DNA of 30,008 nucleotides from a virus. The notes beneath the pieces were generated by a model. The model had not been told where the DNA came from, did no database searches, and saw only the letters and a program-made list of their open reading frames with translations. Each line of letters opens with the position of its first letter. The stretch's first letter is position 1. The stretch lies in IMG/VR virus record IMGVR_UViG_3300017987_000046, positions 1-30,008 of that record; one strand, written 5' to 3'. Below are positions 15,376 to 22,640 of the stretch, piece after piece. The position numbers were made by a program, and so were the translations under genes.

Positions 15376-16218
15376 ATGGCGGTTACCAGTGTAAATGAAC
15401 GCTTCCAAAGCAGGAGCAGCAATCACACAGCAGAAGAGGCGACACACACAAGGGTTTTTATTGTTCAATGTAATTCCGTATCCGATGGAACAGCCACAGC
15501 AATTAACGCTGTGGGTGTTCCCGCTCTGGGTGATGTACATGATATAGACGTAGATGCTTACGCAAAATCCAAATCTTGTCAACCTTTGGATTCTCAAAAG
15601 TATGTCTTCATTGTAAACGTGGAATATTCGGATGAGTATTTTGACTCGCCATTGAACAAACCTACCGAAATTACCTGGAGCAGTAGCGAAGCAACAGAAC
15701 AAATGTTTGAGGATTTGAGCGATCCGGTTGAACGTGTTCTCAACTCAGCGGGTGAGCCTTTCGACCAATTGGTCGAAAGGGATAGTTCGGAGTTGATGGC
15801 TACGGTGGTTAGAAATCAAGCCACGTTTGATACAAATGTTTTTAGTTATGTGAATACGATCAACGATGACGATTTCACATTAGACGCACAGACAATACCG
15901 AAAGGATGCGCCAAGATGGGACCAATTTCCATTTCTCCGTGGAAGCAAGAGCATGGAATAGATTACAGGATATATACGTATCCAATCAAGTTCAAAGCAG
16001 GCACGGACCCCTGGAAAAAAAGGGTGTTGGATTATGGCTATGAAGAGTTAGACGGAGAAGGGGGACGAAAGCCAATCGTGAATCAAGATGGAATCAAGGT
16101 CAAAAAACCGTGGCCTTTGGATCACGGATCAGCAAAAGAAAACGCAACGGATGAACCCGCAGAATTAGAATTTGTCGCCTATGAGGAAAAAGACTTTTCA
16201 GTTTTTAGTTTTACTTAA
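15376..16218 (+). CDS. Putative distal tail/baseplate protein (280 aa)
   Basis: Placed directly after the tape measure, where siphoviruses encode the distal tail protein. The sequence starts MAVTSVNERFQSRSSNHTAEEATHTRVFIVQCN, has a middle part reading FDSPLNKPTEITWSSSEATEQ, and a C-terminal half reading IDYRIYTYPIKFKAGTDPWKKRVLDYGYEEL. I recall similar proteins of unknown name after tape measures in planctomycete-type prophages; a Dit-like role is inferred from position. A good Shine-Dalgarno site (AAGGGGG) lies just before the ATG. It contains a 24-base perfect palindrome at 15757-15780. Confidence 0.7.
   Translation: MAVTSVNERFQSRSSNHTAEEATHTRVFIVQCNSVSDGTATAINAVGVPALGDVHDIDVDAYAKSKSCQPLDSQKYVFIVNVEYSDEYFDSPLNKPTEITWSSSEATEQMFEDLSDPVERVLNSAGEPFDQLVERDSSELMATVVRNQATFDTNVFSYVNTINDDDFTLDAQTIPKGCAKMGPISISPWKQEHGIDYRIYTYPIKFKAGTDPWKKRVLDYGYEELDGEGGRKPIVNQDGIKVKKPWPLDHGSAKENATDEPAELEFVAYEEKDFSVFSFT
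15757..15780. repeat. Intragenic palindrome in distal-tail candidate
   Basis: A 24-base perfect palindrome: 10-bp arms around AATT. Confidence 0.88.
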
Positions 16219-17810
16219 TGGGATACTCGAAAGAAGCCAGAACAAAAATATCAAATGTTGTAAAACGTGTAGATGGAATGCCATACACTACGGCTGGAGG
16301 TTTGCTTTCAGACGGAAAAGGAAATGAAGAGCCAACACTGTGGGCAAAGATTACAAGCCCTCCAAATAGCGAAGGAGACTATTGCTGGAAGAAACAAATC
16401 CCCGATGGTGATGGTGGTTTTGAGGATGACCCCGCCGATATAACAGGCAAAAGAAATGCAAGGGAAGTGAACGATTATAGAGGGGCAAAAGATTACATTG
16501 TTCGCCTCTATTCAATTGGATATGACGGCAACGGCGATCAAAGATGGGTGTTTAATTTTTGTTGTGAGGATGAATCAAGTTCTTCCCCTAGCAGTCCTTC
16601 GAGTCCAAGCAGCCCTAGCAGCCCTAGCAGTCCTTCGAGTCCAAGCAGCCCTAGCAGCCCTAGCAGTCCTTCGAGTCCAAGCAGCCCTAGCAGTCCTTCG
16701 AGTCCAAGCAGCCCTAGCAGTCCTTCGAGTCCAAGCAGCCCTAGCAGTCCTTCGGAATCTTCACCAAGCGAAAGCAGCCCCTCTGAATCTTCACCCTCTG
16801 AGGGTTCGCCCTCTCCGTCTGTGTCCGGTTCACCTTCAGCACCCTCTGAATCAGAATCAGAAGAGACAACAAGCATAGTAGTTGTCTCAAGCATTGCCTG
16901 TGCTGATGGCACCTTGACCGCTACTCGAATCAGTTTGAATTTTCAAAATGGTCTATTTGTCGGAAGTTCTGCGGCGGGAGAACAAACCTGTGATATGTGC
17001 GATTGCAGCGCTAGTAGCGGCGGTTGCCCGCCACCATTTTGGGAAGGGCTACAAGCCCTTCCCAAAATGGGAACAAAGAAAATAGATGTGGTTATACCAT
17101 TAGGCGTTCAATCGGCATGGGGCAGCAATGAGGAGTTACGATATTGCTTGCGTTCGCTAGAAAAATACTTTGTTGATTTGGGTAACGTCTATATCGTAAC
17201 CGACACACCACCGGAATGGATAAGCGGTCAAGTAATTGTAATTGAATTGGGCGATAAACACAAAAGAAATAAAGACGCAAATCTAATCGACAAAGTATTA
17301 TTGGCTTGCAAGCAACCGCAAATCTCCGATCCATTTGTACGGGGTGCTGATGATTATCTTCTGTTGAAACCGGTAGGAATAAATAATATCCTGCCCACCT
17401 ACACAAAAGCATTAGATGGAAATGCGGGAGGAAGTAGAAATAATAAATGGTATCGCAGATTAAACAACACCTACCATTTCGTCAAGGAACAAGGTTGTAA
17501 AAATCCAAAGAACTTTGACACTCATTCTTTCGCACCTGTGCGAAAGAATGAGTTTATTCAAATTGTCGAAAAAGCAGATTATGCGAAAACAGGAATGTGT
17601 ATCAATTCGCTTTATTACAATTTGTCCGATCAACACGCAATGCCGCTAGAAAGTAAGGTGTCATTGACCCAACCTATCCATGACGTGGAACAGATTAGAC
17701 ATTTATTCAAAAACCACACGTTCTTAAATACAAACGGCAAAGGTTTGACTCTTGCAGCCAAGCAAGTAATTCAAGAGTTCCTACCGGAAAAAAGCAGGTT
17801 TGAAATATGA
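16218..17810 (+). CDS. Tail protein fused to a Stealth-like sugar-phosphate transferase domain
   Basis: A 530-residue multidomain protein. Residues 1-117: structural N-domain (MGYSKEARTKISNVVKRVDG to WVFNFCC). 124-179: Ser-Pro-Ser repeats. 180-215: Ser/Glu/Pro-rich. 216-275: beta domain (TTSIVVVSSIACADGTLTAT) with a Cys-rich end (CDMCDC). 284-530: KKIDVVIPLGVQSAWGSNEELRYCLRSLEKYF, VYIVTDTPPEW and DPFVRGADDYLLLKPV match conserved regions 1 and 2 of Stealth-type proteins, which transfer hexose-1-phosphate in capsule synthesis. No stop separates the halves; a 17-bp hairpin (17034-17070) marks the boundary and its right arm contains an in-frame ATG (17067, M284), a possible internal start. The start overlaps the previous stop; no Shine-Dalgarno site is seen. 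Confidence 0.8.
   Translation: MGYSKEARTKISNVVKRVDGMPYTTAGGLLSDGKGNEEPTLWAKITSPPNSEGDYCWKKQIPDGDGGFEDDPADITGKRNAREVNDYRGAKDYIVRLYSIGYDGNGDQRWVFNFCCEDESSSSPSSPSSPSSPSSPSSPSSPSSPSSPSSPSSPSSPSSPSSPSSPSSPSSPSSPSSPSESSPSESSPSESSPSEGSPSPSVSGSPSAPSESESEETTSIVVVSSIACADGTLTATRISLNFQNGLFVGSSAAGEQTCDMCDCSASSGGCPPPFWEGLQALPKMGTKKIDVVIPLGVQSAWGSNEELRYCLRSLEKYFVDLGNVYIVTDTPPEWISGQVIVIELGDKHKRNKDANLIDKVLLACKQPQISDPFVRGADDYLLLKPVGINNILPTYTKALDGNAGGSRNNKWYRRLNNTYHFVKEQGCKNPKNFDTHSFAPVRKNEFIQIVEKADYAKTGMCINSLYYNLSDQHAMPLESKVSLTQPIHDVEQIRHLFKNHTFLNTNGKGLTLAAKQVIQEFLPEKSRFEI
16587..16754 (+). repeat. 27-bp tandem repeats coding (Ser-Ser-Pro)n
   Basis: Five full 27-bp units (16587-16613, 16623-16649, 16659-16685, 16686-16712, 16713-16739), with 9-bp part-units between the first three and a truncated unit at the end. 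All keep frame, so gain or loss of units changes linker length only. Confidence 0.88.
17034..17070. repeat. Hairpin at the fusion boundary of the tail/transferase gene
   Basis: A 17-bp perfect stem (17034-17050 with 17054-17070), loop ACA. It lies between the Cys-rich end of the tail domain and the first strand of the transferase domain; the right arm contains ATG. Confidence 0.9.
17520..17553. repeat. Intragenic hairpin in the transferase domain
   Basis: A perfect inverted repeat of 16 bp (17520-17535 with 17538-17553) with only two central bases, so about 15 bp when folded. Confidence 0.87.
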
Positions 17811-18490
17811 TTACCATCGGGACGGGATGGAGCCATAAGACCTACAGACAAATCGGAACCTACACCGCAGAAATAAACGAAGCATACGCAAAGGAAAACG
17901 GCTACAGCTTCGTTTCCTTTTCGCCTTACAAATCGGTGTGGAGTCCGAGGGTTCCACAAATGACCGAATACCAGCGACACATGGAAAAGGTAGCACTATG
18001 TCTTAAACACCTGCCAGATTGCAAGTGGATGGTCTGGATAGATGCTGATGCGTGCTTTATCGCCAACGGCATAGAAGAATACCTTGACGATCAGTATTAC
18101 TTAATCCTGCAAAGCGGTGAAAAACAATCAAGATTTGTGAATACCGGTCTATTCTTCCTTCGCAATTGCCAACAAAGCTTTGACCTGTTGGACGAAATGA
18201 ATGATGTCTCTTTACCCGAATTGGCAAAATGGCAGCAGAGACACCGCAAGCGCTGGAAGGATCAAAGCGCCTACTATGTCGCATTAAGCAAGAAGCCAAA
18301 CCTACAAACTGGAATTAAGAAGCACAAGTATGGTAAGTTGTGGTCCAGACCAGAACACTTAAATCATTTTTCGCCTGTGGCAATTCATGCCAACAGGCGA
18401 AAAAGATCCCGGACACTACCACGTAGATTAAGAACATTAAGGGAAGCAATTGAAAGAACAGACCAAAGCAGCGCATCGGAGATTGAATGA
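17807..18490 (+). CDS. GT34-like glycosyltransferase
   Basis: A 227-residue GT-A enzyme resembling galactosyl/mannosyltransferases of the GMA12/MNN10 group. It opens MITIGTGWSHKTYRQIGTYTAEINEAYAKENGYSF, followed by MEKVALCLKHLPDCKWMVWIDADACFIANGIEEYL, where DADA is the metal-binding DXD motif, and FVNTGLFFLRNCQQS. The basic C-terminal tail is unlike the rest. The start overlaps the previous stop (ATGA). The gene overlaps the downstream methyltransferase by 41 bases if that gene starts at 18450. It contains a hairpin at 18367-18404. Confidence 0.87.
   Translation: MITIGTGWSHKTYRQIGTYTAEINEAYAKENGYSFVSFSPYKSVWSPRVPQMTEYQRHMEKVALCLKHLPDCKWMVWIDADACFIANGIEEYLDDQYYLILQSGEKQSRFVNTGLFFLRNCQQSFDLLDEMNDVSLPELAKWQQRHRKRWKDQSAYYVALSKKPNLQTGIKKHKYGKLWSRPEHLNHFSPVAIHANRRKRSRTLPRRLRTLREAIERTDQSSASEIE
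18367..18404. repeat. Intragenic hairpin in GT34-like gene
   Basis: A 12-bp stem (18367-18378 with 18393-18404) continued by 4 bp after a one-base bulge, closing a 5-base loop. Confidence 0.82.
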
Positions 18491-19025
18491 TAATCTATTT
18501 CACACCCGGTATTTTATCGGCAAAGGTATTGATGTAGGTGGCAAACCCGATCCATTAGGACAATATGTTTTTGTGTTTGCTGGTATGGAATCATGCGATA
18601 CATGGGATTTAGAACAGGGAGACGGGCAATATTTAACAGGTATTCCTGATTGCTCCTATGATTTCCTTCATTCTTCTCATTGCTTGGAACACTTGAAAAA
18701 TCCTGAGATAGCTTTAGAGAATTGGATCAGGGTGGTGAAGCCAAATGGTTTTTTGATTATAACCGTTCCAGATGAGGATATGTATGAATTTCCAAAGTTC
18801 AAACGATTCAACAAAAAGCACCGGTGGTCTTTTACGATTTACAAGAAACAAAGTTGGTGCGCCAAGTCAATAAATATATTGGATTTGGTCGTAAGGTTTT
18901 CAGACTTGATCGAACCCGAGAGAATTAGTTTAATTCGGGATTTCTACAATCCAAAAAAGAAGACCGATCAGACAAGAGGCAATGCCGAATGTGCAATTGA
19001 ATTTATATGGCGGCGAAAGAAATAA
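18450..19025 (+). CDS. SAM-dependent methyltransferase (class I)
   Basis: A 191-residue protein with the Methyltransf_11-like order: FIGKGIDVGGKPDP near residue 25 (motif I, SAM binding), WDLEQGDGQYLTGIPDCSYDFLHSSHCLEHLKNP (motifs II-IV), IRVVKPNGFLIITVPDED (post-motif strand). In a glycosyltransferase cluster the likely acceptor is a sugar hydroxyl. No ATG is available near the N-terminus; TTG at 18450, with AAGGGA five bases upstream, is the best start. A TTG at 18483 is an alternative. It overlaps the following gene by 19 bases. Confidence 0.85.
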   Translation: MKEQTKAAHRRLNDNLFHTRYFIGKGIDVGGKPDPLGQYVFVFAGMESCDTWDLEQGDGQYLTGIPDCSYDFLHSSHCLEHLKNPEIALENWIRVVKPNGFLIITVPDEDMYEFPKFKRFNKKHRWSFTIYKKQSWCAKSINILDLVVRFSDLIEPERISLIRDFYNPKKKTDQTRGNAECAIEFIWRRKK

Positions 19026-19756
19026 TCTTTGCCGGTCCCTGGATCGGTGAATTTGGATGGGAATTGTTTTGCTGGCAATCTTACTTACGTAAGATTGCCA
19101 GCCAATACGATGTTATTGTTTCTTCTCGACAAGATAGAGAATACCTTTATCGTGATTTCTGCAAGGAGTTCTTTCCCTTTATCGTGAATGGTAGACCCGA
19201 TGCTTGGAAATGTCGAGGATTCAGACAAAAAGAATTAAGGGCTGAATTATGGAGGTCATTTTCTGATTGTCAAATTATAAAACCGCAAAAAATGAAAGGT
19301 CCACAACTCCACCGGAAATATGGTCAAGCCAATCCTGCTTTGAAATACGATTATTTGATTCATGCCAGGAGCAGGAACCACCGCAAAGAAGCGAATTGGT
19401 CTATTAAGAATTGGATGAAATTAGTTAAACGTCTGAAAGGTAGGATTGCCAGTGTTGGGAGTAGCGGGCAAAGCTTCCTTGTTCCCGGAACGAAAGACTT
19501 GCGGGGAATTGAACTTGAGAATCTGGCTAACATTTGCGCCAGTAGCCGTTTAATACTTGGACCTAGTAGCGGACCTCTTCATTTTGCGGCTCTATGTGGG
19601 TGTCCTGTGCTTGCTTGGAGCGGATTGCATAGGAGCAAGAGAAGGTATCTCCGATCCTGGAACCCGTTTCAGGCACCTGCATATTGCTACAATGATGAAG
19701 GATGGACCCCATCGGTTGAAAAGGTGTTGCAAATTGTGGAGACAATGCAGCTATGA
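19007..19756 (+). CDS. GT9-like glycosyltransferase (second)
   Basis: A 249-residue GT-B protein. IFAGPWIGEFGWELFCWQSYLRKIA is the N-terminal strand-loop; YDYLIHARSRNHRKEANW opens the C-domain; LENLANICASSRLILGPSSGPLHFAALCGCPVLAWSG is the nucleotide-binding signature of heptosyltransferase-like enzymes (GPSSGPLHFAA). It is short for the family, so the acceptor domain is compact. Donor and acceptor are unknown. ATG at 19007 overlaps the methyltransferase end. The stop overlaps the sulfotransferase start by four bases. A hairpin sits at 19071-19102. Confidence 0.87.
   Translation: MAAKEIIFAGPWIGEFGWELFCWQSYLRKIASQYDVIVSSRQDREYLYRDFCKEFFPFIVNGRPDAWKCRGFRQKELRAELWRSFSDCQIIKPQKMKGPQLHRKYGQANPALKYDYLIHARSRNHRKEANWSIKNWMKLVKRLKGRIASVGSSGQSFLVPGTKDLRGIELENLANICASSRLILGPSSGPLHFAALCGCPVLAWSGLHRSKRRYLRSWNPFQAPAYCYNDEGWTPSVEKVLQIVETMQL
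19071..19102. repeat. Intragenic hairpin in second GT9-like gene
   Basis: A 14-bp perfect stem (19071-19084 with 19089-19102), loop TTAC. Confidence 0.87.
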
Positions 19757-20265
19757 AAATCTTTTGTATCGGAATGAACAAGACCGGAACCACAAGTCTT
19801 CATTCTGCATTTTTCTATCTTGGATATCGTTCAATTCATAATCGGAGACGAGCAAGTAGAAGAATTAAAAGAGCGATTCAAAAAGGTAAGCCGCTACTGA
19901 CCTACCTGAATAATTACGACACCTATACCGATGATCCCTTCTACAGATTTTTTGTGACTCTGGATTTGGAGAATCCTGGCAGTAAATTTATTTTGAACGT
20001 GCGAAAAAAAAGAAGCTGGATCAAATCACGAATAAGACACTGCAAAAGGAAAAGGAAGCCAAGAGACATAGCAACCCAAAAGCTCTGGGTCAAGCAAAGA
20101 GCCGAACATCACGCCAAAGTGTTTGAATATTTCGCAGACAGACCAGATGATTTACTGGTTCTCAATATTTGTAGTGGTGACGGATGGGATAAGCTATGTC
20201 CCTTTTTGGACAAGCCGATACCGGAGATACCTTTCCCGTGGCGTAATAAATCAAGACGTAGGTGA
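19753..20265 (+). CDS. Sulfotransferase family protein
   Basis: A 170-residue protein opening MKIFCIGMNKTGTTSLHSAF; GMNKTGTTSL (7-16) is the 5'-phosphosulfate-binding loop of PAPS-dependent sulfotransferases. RFFVTLDLENPGSKFILNVRKKRSWIKS gives the second conserved region, with the 3'-phosphate-binding Arg/Ser element. It is shorter than most (about 200-250). It should move a sulfuryl group from PAPS to a glycan hydroxyl; PAPS must come from the host. The ATGA overlap with the upstream glycosyltransferase shows co-translation. It runs tail-to-tail into the minus-strand GT2 gene, overlapping it by 15 bases. Confidence 0.88.
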   Translation: MKIFCIGMNKTGTTSLHSAFFYLGYRSIHNRRRASRRIKRAIQKGKPLLTYLNNYDTYTDDPFYRFFVTLDLENPGSKFILNVRKKRSWIKSRIRHCKRKRKPRDIATQKLWVKQRAEHHAKVFEYFADRPDDLLVLNICSGDGWDKLCPFLDKPIPEIPFPWRNKSRRR

Positions 20266-21015
20266 ATTAAAATATTCTTCTATCTCTTTTGTATCTAATC
20301 CTAATTCTTTCCAGCCGATCAAATAGTTTCTGTAGGTGTCTTTTGTTTTTGGGACGGGTCCACTCCGACCGAACCGGTGTAGATACCGGAGGAACGGCAA
20401 ACAAAGAACCTTTCTTCCCGCTTGTCTCCACTTGTGGTGGATATACCCCTCTTCGCCGCCGAAACCCCGAAAGGCAGGATTAAGACCCAGCCAAGCATCC
20501 CGCCGACAGGACCACAGCCCCATGCCCGCCGCATGTATCTCAAAGGGTAGCCCGTCTGGATCGGCTCCACGTTGATCGGCTCCCCACTCACCATACATAC
20601 GCTTGCTGCCCCATCCCGGCTCCAAATGCGTGGAGTAGGCCGTCATATCGTCCGATACCAGTACCCCATGCAATAGATTAGGGGTGGTCGGATTGGACCC
20701 GTAGTAATCAACCAGCTTGGCAATTGCTTCTGGAGCGATCAAGACGTGAGAATCAACGATTAGGACGTAGGGTGTGGTGGCATGACGATAGACCTGTTCC
20801 CTTACACTTGTTCCGATCTTATCGGTATATGGGACATACTTTGCCCCGATTGATCGAATAAACTCACGGGTTCTTTTTCCCTGTCTCGTGTTGGGCGAAT
20901 TATCTATTACAATGATTTCGGGTTGAATTTCAGGATGGTAAAAACGTATTGCCTCAATTGTAAAAAACACCCCCGAATAATCATTAAAAACCGCCATCCC
21001 TATTGTAATGTTTAT
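20251..21015 (-). CDS. GT2-family glycosyltransferase, apparent ATA start
   Basis: The sequence INITIGMAVFNDYSGVFFTIEAIRFYHPE, then IIVIDNSPN and YVLIVDSHVLIAPEAIAKL (DSH in the DXD position) and HAAGMGLWSCRRDAWLGLNPAFRGFGGEEGYIHHKWRQAGRKV identify a GT-A/GT2 enzyme. The family normally starts with M-x-(I/V)-T-I-G-M-A. At 21015-21013 the codon in that place is ATA, overlapping the TAA of the upstream gene as ATAA. The open frame runs further up to a TTG at 21081 with no Shine-Dalgarno site; the first ATG (GMAVF) lies inside the first strand. I set the start at ATA (254 aa). It is the only cassette gene on the minus strand, so it may be expressed with the early genes. Confidence 0.75.
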   Translation of the reverse strand: MNITIGMAVFNDYSGVFFTIEAIRFYHPEIQPEIIVIDNSPNTRQGKRTREFIRSIGAKYVPYTDKIGTSVREQVYRHATTPYVLIVDSHVLIAPEAIAKLVDYYGSNPTTPNLLHGVLVSDDMTAYSTHLEPGWGSKRMYGEWGADQRGADPDGLPFEIHAAGMGLWSCRRDAWLGLNPAFRGFGGEEGYIHHKWRQAGRKVLCLPFLRYLHRFGRSGPVPKTKDTYRNYLIGWKELGLDTKEIEEYFNSPTS

Positions 21016-21269
21016 TGTCTCGGATCCCCTAATTCGCACAACTCCAAATCGTGTATATCGCAACAATGTGCTAATGCCCAACGAATTGCTAGCGGCATAT
21101 GACTATCAATATTCACACATAATTGATTGTCGTGCAACTCAACAGCCAAGTCGCCACACTTGCAATAATAGCTTACAAGACTCTCGTTATCTATTGCTGG
21201 CATTGGTTCGTAATCGCTTAAGATTTGATGCAAATCGGTTAATATAGATACTAGTTGTTTTTGGTTCAT
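21012..21269 (-). CDS. Small hypothetical protein (85 aa)
   Basis: I do not recognise the family. It begins MNQKQLVSILTDLHQILSDYEPMPAIDNESLV and contains Cys-rich parts (YYCKCGDLAVELHDNQLCVNID, AHCCDIHDLELCELGD). The ATG at 21269 has AAAGGA seven bases upstream, so the longer open frame to 21572 is not used. It is divergent from the small plus-strand gene at 21325. A TATAAT-like box lies upstream on this strand. Its stop overlaps the apparent start of the GT2 gene. Confidence 0.7.
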   Translation of the reverse strand: MNQKQLVSILTDLHQILSDYEPMPAIDNESLVSYYCKCGDLAVELHDNQLCVNIDSHMPLAIRWALAHCCDIHDLELCELGDPRQ

Positions 21270-21287
21270 TTGTTTTTCCTTTAACTT

Positions 21288-21293
21288 ATTATA
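21288..21293 (-). promoter_or_regulatory. Possible -10 box in divergent promoter region
   Basis: TATAAT on the minus strand, 19 bases before the minus-strand ATG. The -35 region is weak (no TTGACA-like hexamer at 16-18 bp). The 55-bp gap between the divergent small genes presumably holds both promoters. Confidence 0.45.
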
Positions 21294-21324
21294 GTAGTAT
21301 ACCAAAAGCAAGTAACAAACACAA

Positions 21325-21546
21325 ATGGATAAATACCTTATGGAATTAGAAGAAGCAAGCATAGAACAGATTATCCACGAATTGCGATCCCGACCCCTCC
21401 GGTTCGCCTTTGTCGCGATTGAGGGAATGGCAGACGGATCGGATGGATGGGTCAAATGGTCCGAGGATATGACAACAGAAGAAGCATCATATTTTTTAGA
21501 CAAGGGCAGCGAATACTTGATGTGGCTCAATGATGATTGGAAATAA
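21325..21546 (+). CDS. Small hypothetical protein (73 aa)
   Basis: An acidic protein: MDKYLMELEEASIEQIIHELRSRPLRFAFVAIEGMADGSDGWVKWSEDMTTEEASYFLDKG. The second half reads as a strand-helix pair. I do not recognise its role. Evidence that it is real: sensible composition, divergent placement from another small gene, and a strong terminator that starts in its stop codon. No Shine-Dalgarno site is visible; the leader is A/C-rich (CAAACACAA). Confidence 0.7.
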   Translation: MDKYLMELEEASIEQIIHELRSRPLRFAFVAIEGMADGSDGWVKWSEDMTTEEASYFLDKGSEYLMWLNDDWK

Positions 21547-21580
21547 AAACCCTTTGCCGCTTGTCGCGGCAAAGGGTTTT
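21546..21580 (+). terminator. Terminator after small plus-strand gene
   Basis: A 15-bp perfect stem (21546-21560 with 21566-21580), 5-base loop, ending in TTTT. Confidence 0.85.
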
Positions 21581-21627
21581 ATCCCACCGGTCTTAATTAA
21601 ATTAGATTTTGTCTCGTGCCGGTCGGG

Positions 21628-21662
21628 AAAAACCCCTTTCGCGCCGATTGGCGCGAAAGGGG
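21628..21662 (-). terminator. Terminator of the minus-strand ATPase gene
   Basis: A 13-bp perfect stem (21633-21645 with 21650-21662), loop of four. Read on the minus strand it is followed by TTTTT, and it lies nine bases past the ATPase stop codon. Confidence 0.8.
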
Positions 21663-21670
21663 CGTTCTCT

Positions 21671-22564
21671 TTACAACCCCTTCGGCTTTTTGCCTGGATG
21701 TTGTAGTTTAATTCTTGCTGCGCTTTCCAAACTAATTTCTAATTGCCCCTCTTCTTTTAATTTCTTTTTCACATCGTAATAGGTGCTGCGCCCTTGACCG
21801 GTCAAGGCGAAAAACTCTTCCACTCTTTCGGCTTCCGTTTTGAATCGCTTATCATTGGTCAACACCCGAACCATTGATTTTGCATCGTCTACCATGTGGC
21901 GCTGCATTAACATCTTTCGCCAGTCGGTCCCTGCTGCCTTACGATTAGCCGCTCGCATATATGCCCGTACAGATAGATCATCCATAAGGTGGATGCGCTT
22001 ACCGATCCACTTGAAAATCTCGTTGTCCCAAAAGAATTGGGATGCTATCTTGTGAATTTCCAGGTTTGTAAAATTTACATAGACAAATTCTGAGCGATCC
22101 AAAATCGCCTCAAATTCGTGTGAGGCACCGAACACGAATTTGTTACAAATAATGGCTACATTACCGGTAAGATAATAGGATTGCGGGATACCATCTAATT
22201 TTGGAGTTGCTGTCTCCCAACTAGGTGACCTTTTGGATGGCGATTCTGTGATTTGCCGGATAAATCGCTTACCATTTAACTCCTCATAGACTGTCTCTGC
22301 ATCGTCCATCACGACATTTTGCCGACAAATCCCCTGATTTTCCATCGCTAGCCGTCCAAGTTTCTTATATGCCTCCAGCGCCGACAACCTACCGCCTTTT
22401 AGATGGATGGTATTATTGTCTAACCGCTTTTCAAAAGCGTAGGATTTTGATAATCCGGGACGACCTACCACAATTAAGCACCGGTAAGCACCGCGAAACC
22501 ACGGGTCAACAAACTCCCTCTCAAATTCTTCTAGCGTTCTCACTTCTTCCACATTTTTGTACAT
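21671..22564 (-). CDS. AAA+-type P-loop ATPase, putative helicase loader/replication ATPase
   Basis: A 297-residue protein. CLIVVGRPGLSKSYAFE has a Walker A variant (G34 to K40-S41, with SKS in place of the usual GKS), NVVMDDAE (83-90) is Walker B, and VAIICNK (137-142) resembles a sensor-1 strand. A C-terminal winged-helix-like part follows (VEEFFALTGQGRSTYYDVKKKLKEEGQ). This fits a DNA-replication or plasmid-type ATPase that loads a helicase, but no partner helicase is encoded here. The ATG at 22564 has AAGGAG before it; the frame also extends to 22600 inside a hairpin and that start is rejected. Confidence 0.75.
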   Translation of the reverse strand: MYKNVEEVRTLEEFEREFVDPWFRGAYRCLIVVGRPGLSKSYAFEKRLDNNTIHLKGGRLSALEAYKKLGRLAMENQGICRQNVVMDDAETVYEELNGKRFIRQITESPSKRSPSWETATPKLDGIPQSYYLTGNVAIICNKFVFGASHEFEAILDRSEFVYVNFTNLEIHKIASQFFWDNEIFKWIGKRIHLMDDLSVRAYMRAANRKAAGTDWRKMLMQRHMVDDAKSMVRVLTNDKRFKTEAERVEEFFALTGQGRSTYYDVKKKLKEEGQLEISLESAARIKLQHPGKKPKGL

Positions 22565-22587
22565 GTACACTCCTTCCGTTGGGTTGT

Positions 22588-22636
22588 GGGAGCGGTCCAA
22601 AATCCGCCACCTTTGCGGATTTTGGACCGCGCTCCC
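22588..22636. repeat. Large hairpin upstream of the ATPase gene
   Basis: A 16-bp perfect stem (22592-22607 with 22615-22630) with a 7-base loop, which can be lengthened past a small bulge by GGGA/TCCC. It lies in the leader between two minus-strand genes and could end or attenuate transcription before the ATPase gene, or stabilise its mRNA. Confidence 0.85.
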
Positions 22637-22640
22637 CCCC

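Noticed and set aside
16538-16912. Minus- and plus-strand shadow frames over the SPS repeats
   Set aside because: Low-complexity by-products of the 27-bp repeats.
21366-21376. DnaA-box-like TTATCCACG
   Set aside because: A single imperfect site inside a small coding gene, away from the iteron region.
21270-21572. N-terminal extension of the small minus-strand gene at 21012
   Set aside because: It runs antisense through the small plus-strand gene and its terminator; the ATG at 21269 has its own Shine-Dalgarno site.
22565-22600. N-terminal extension of the ATPase
   Set aside because: The start would be inside a hairpin without a Shine-Dalgarno site; the ATG at 22564 has AAGGAG.
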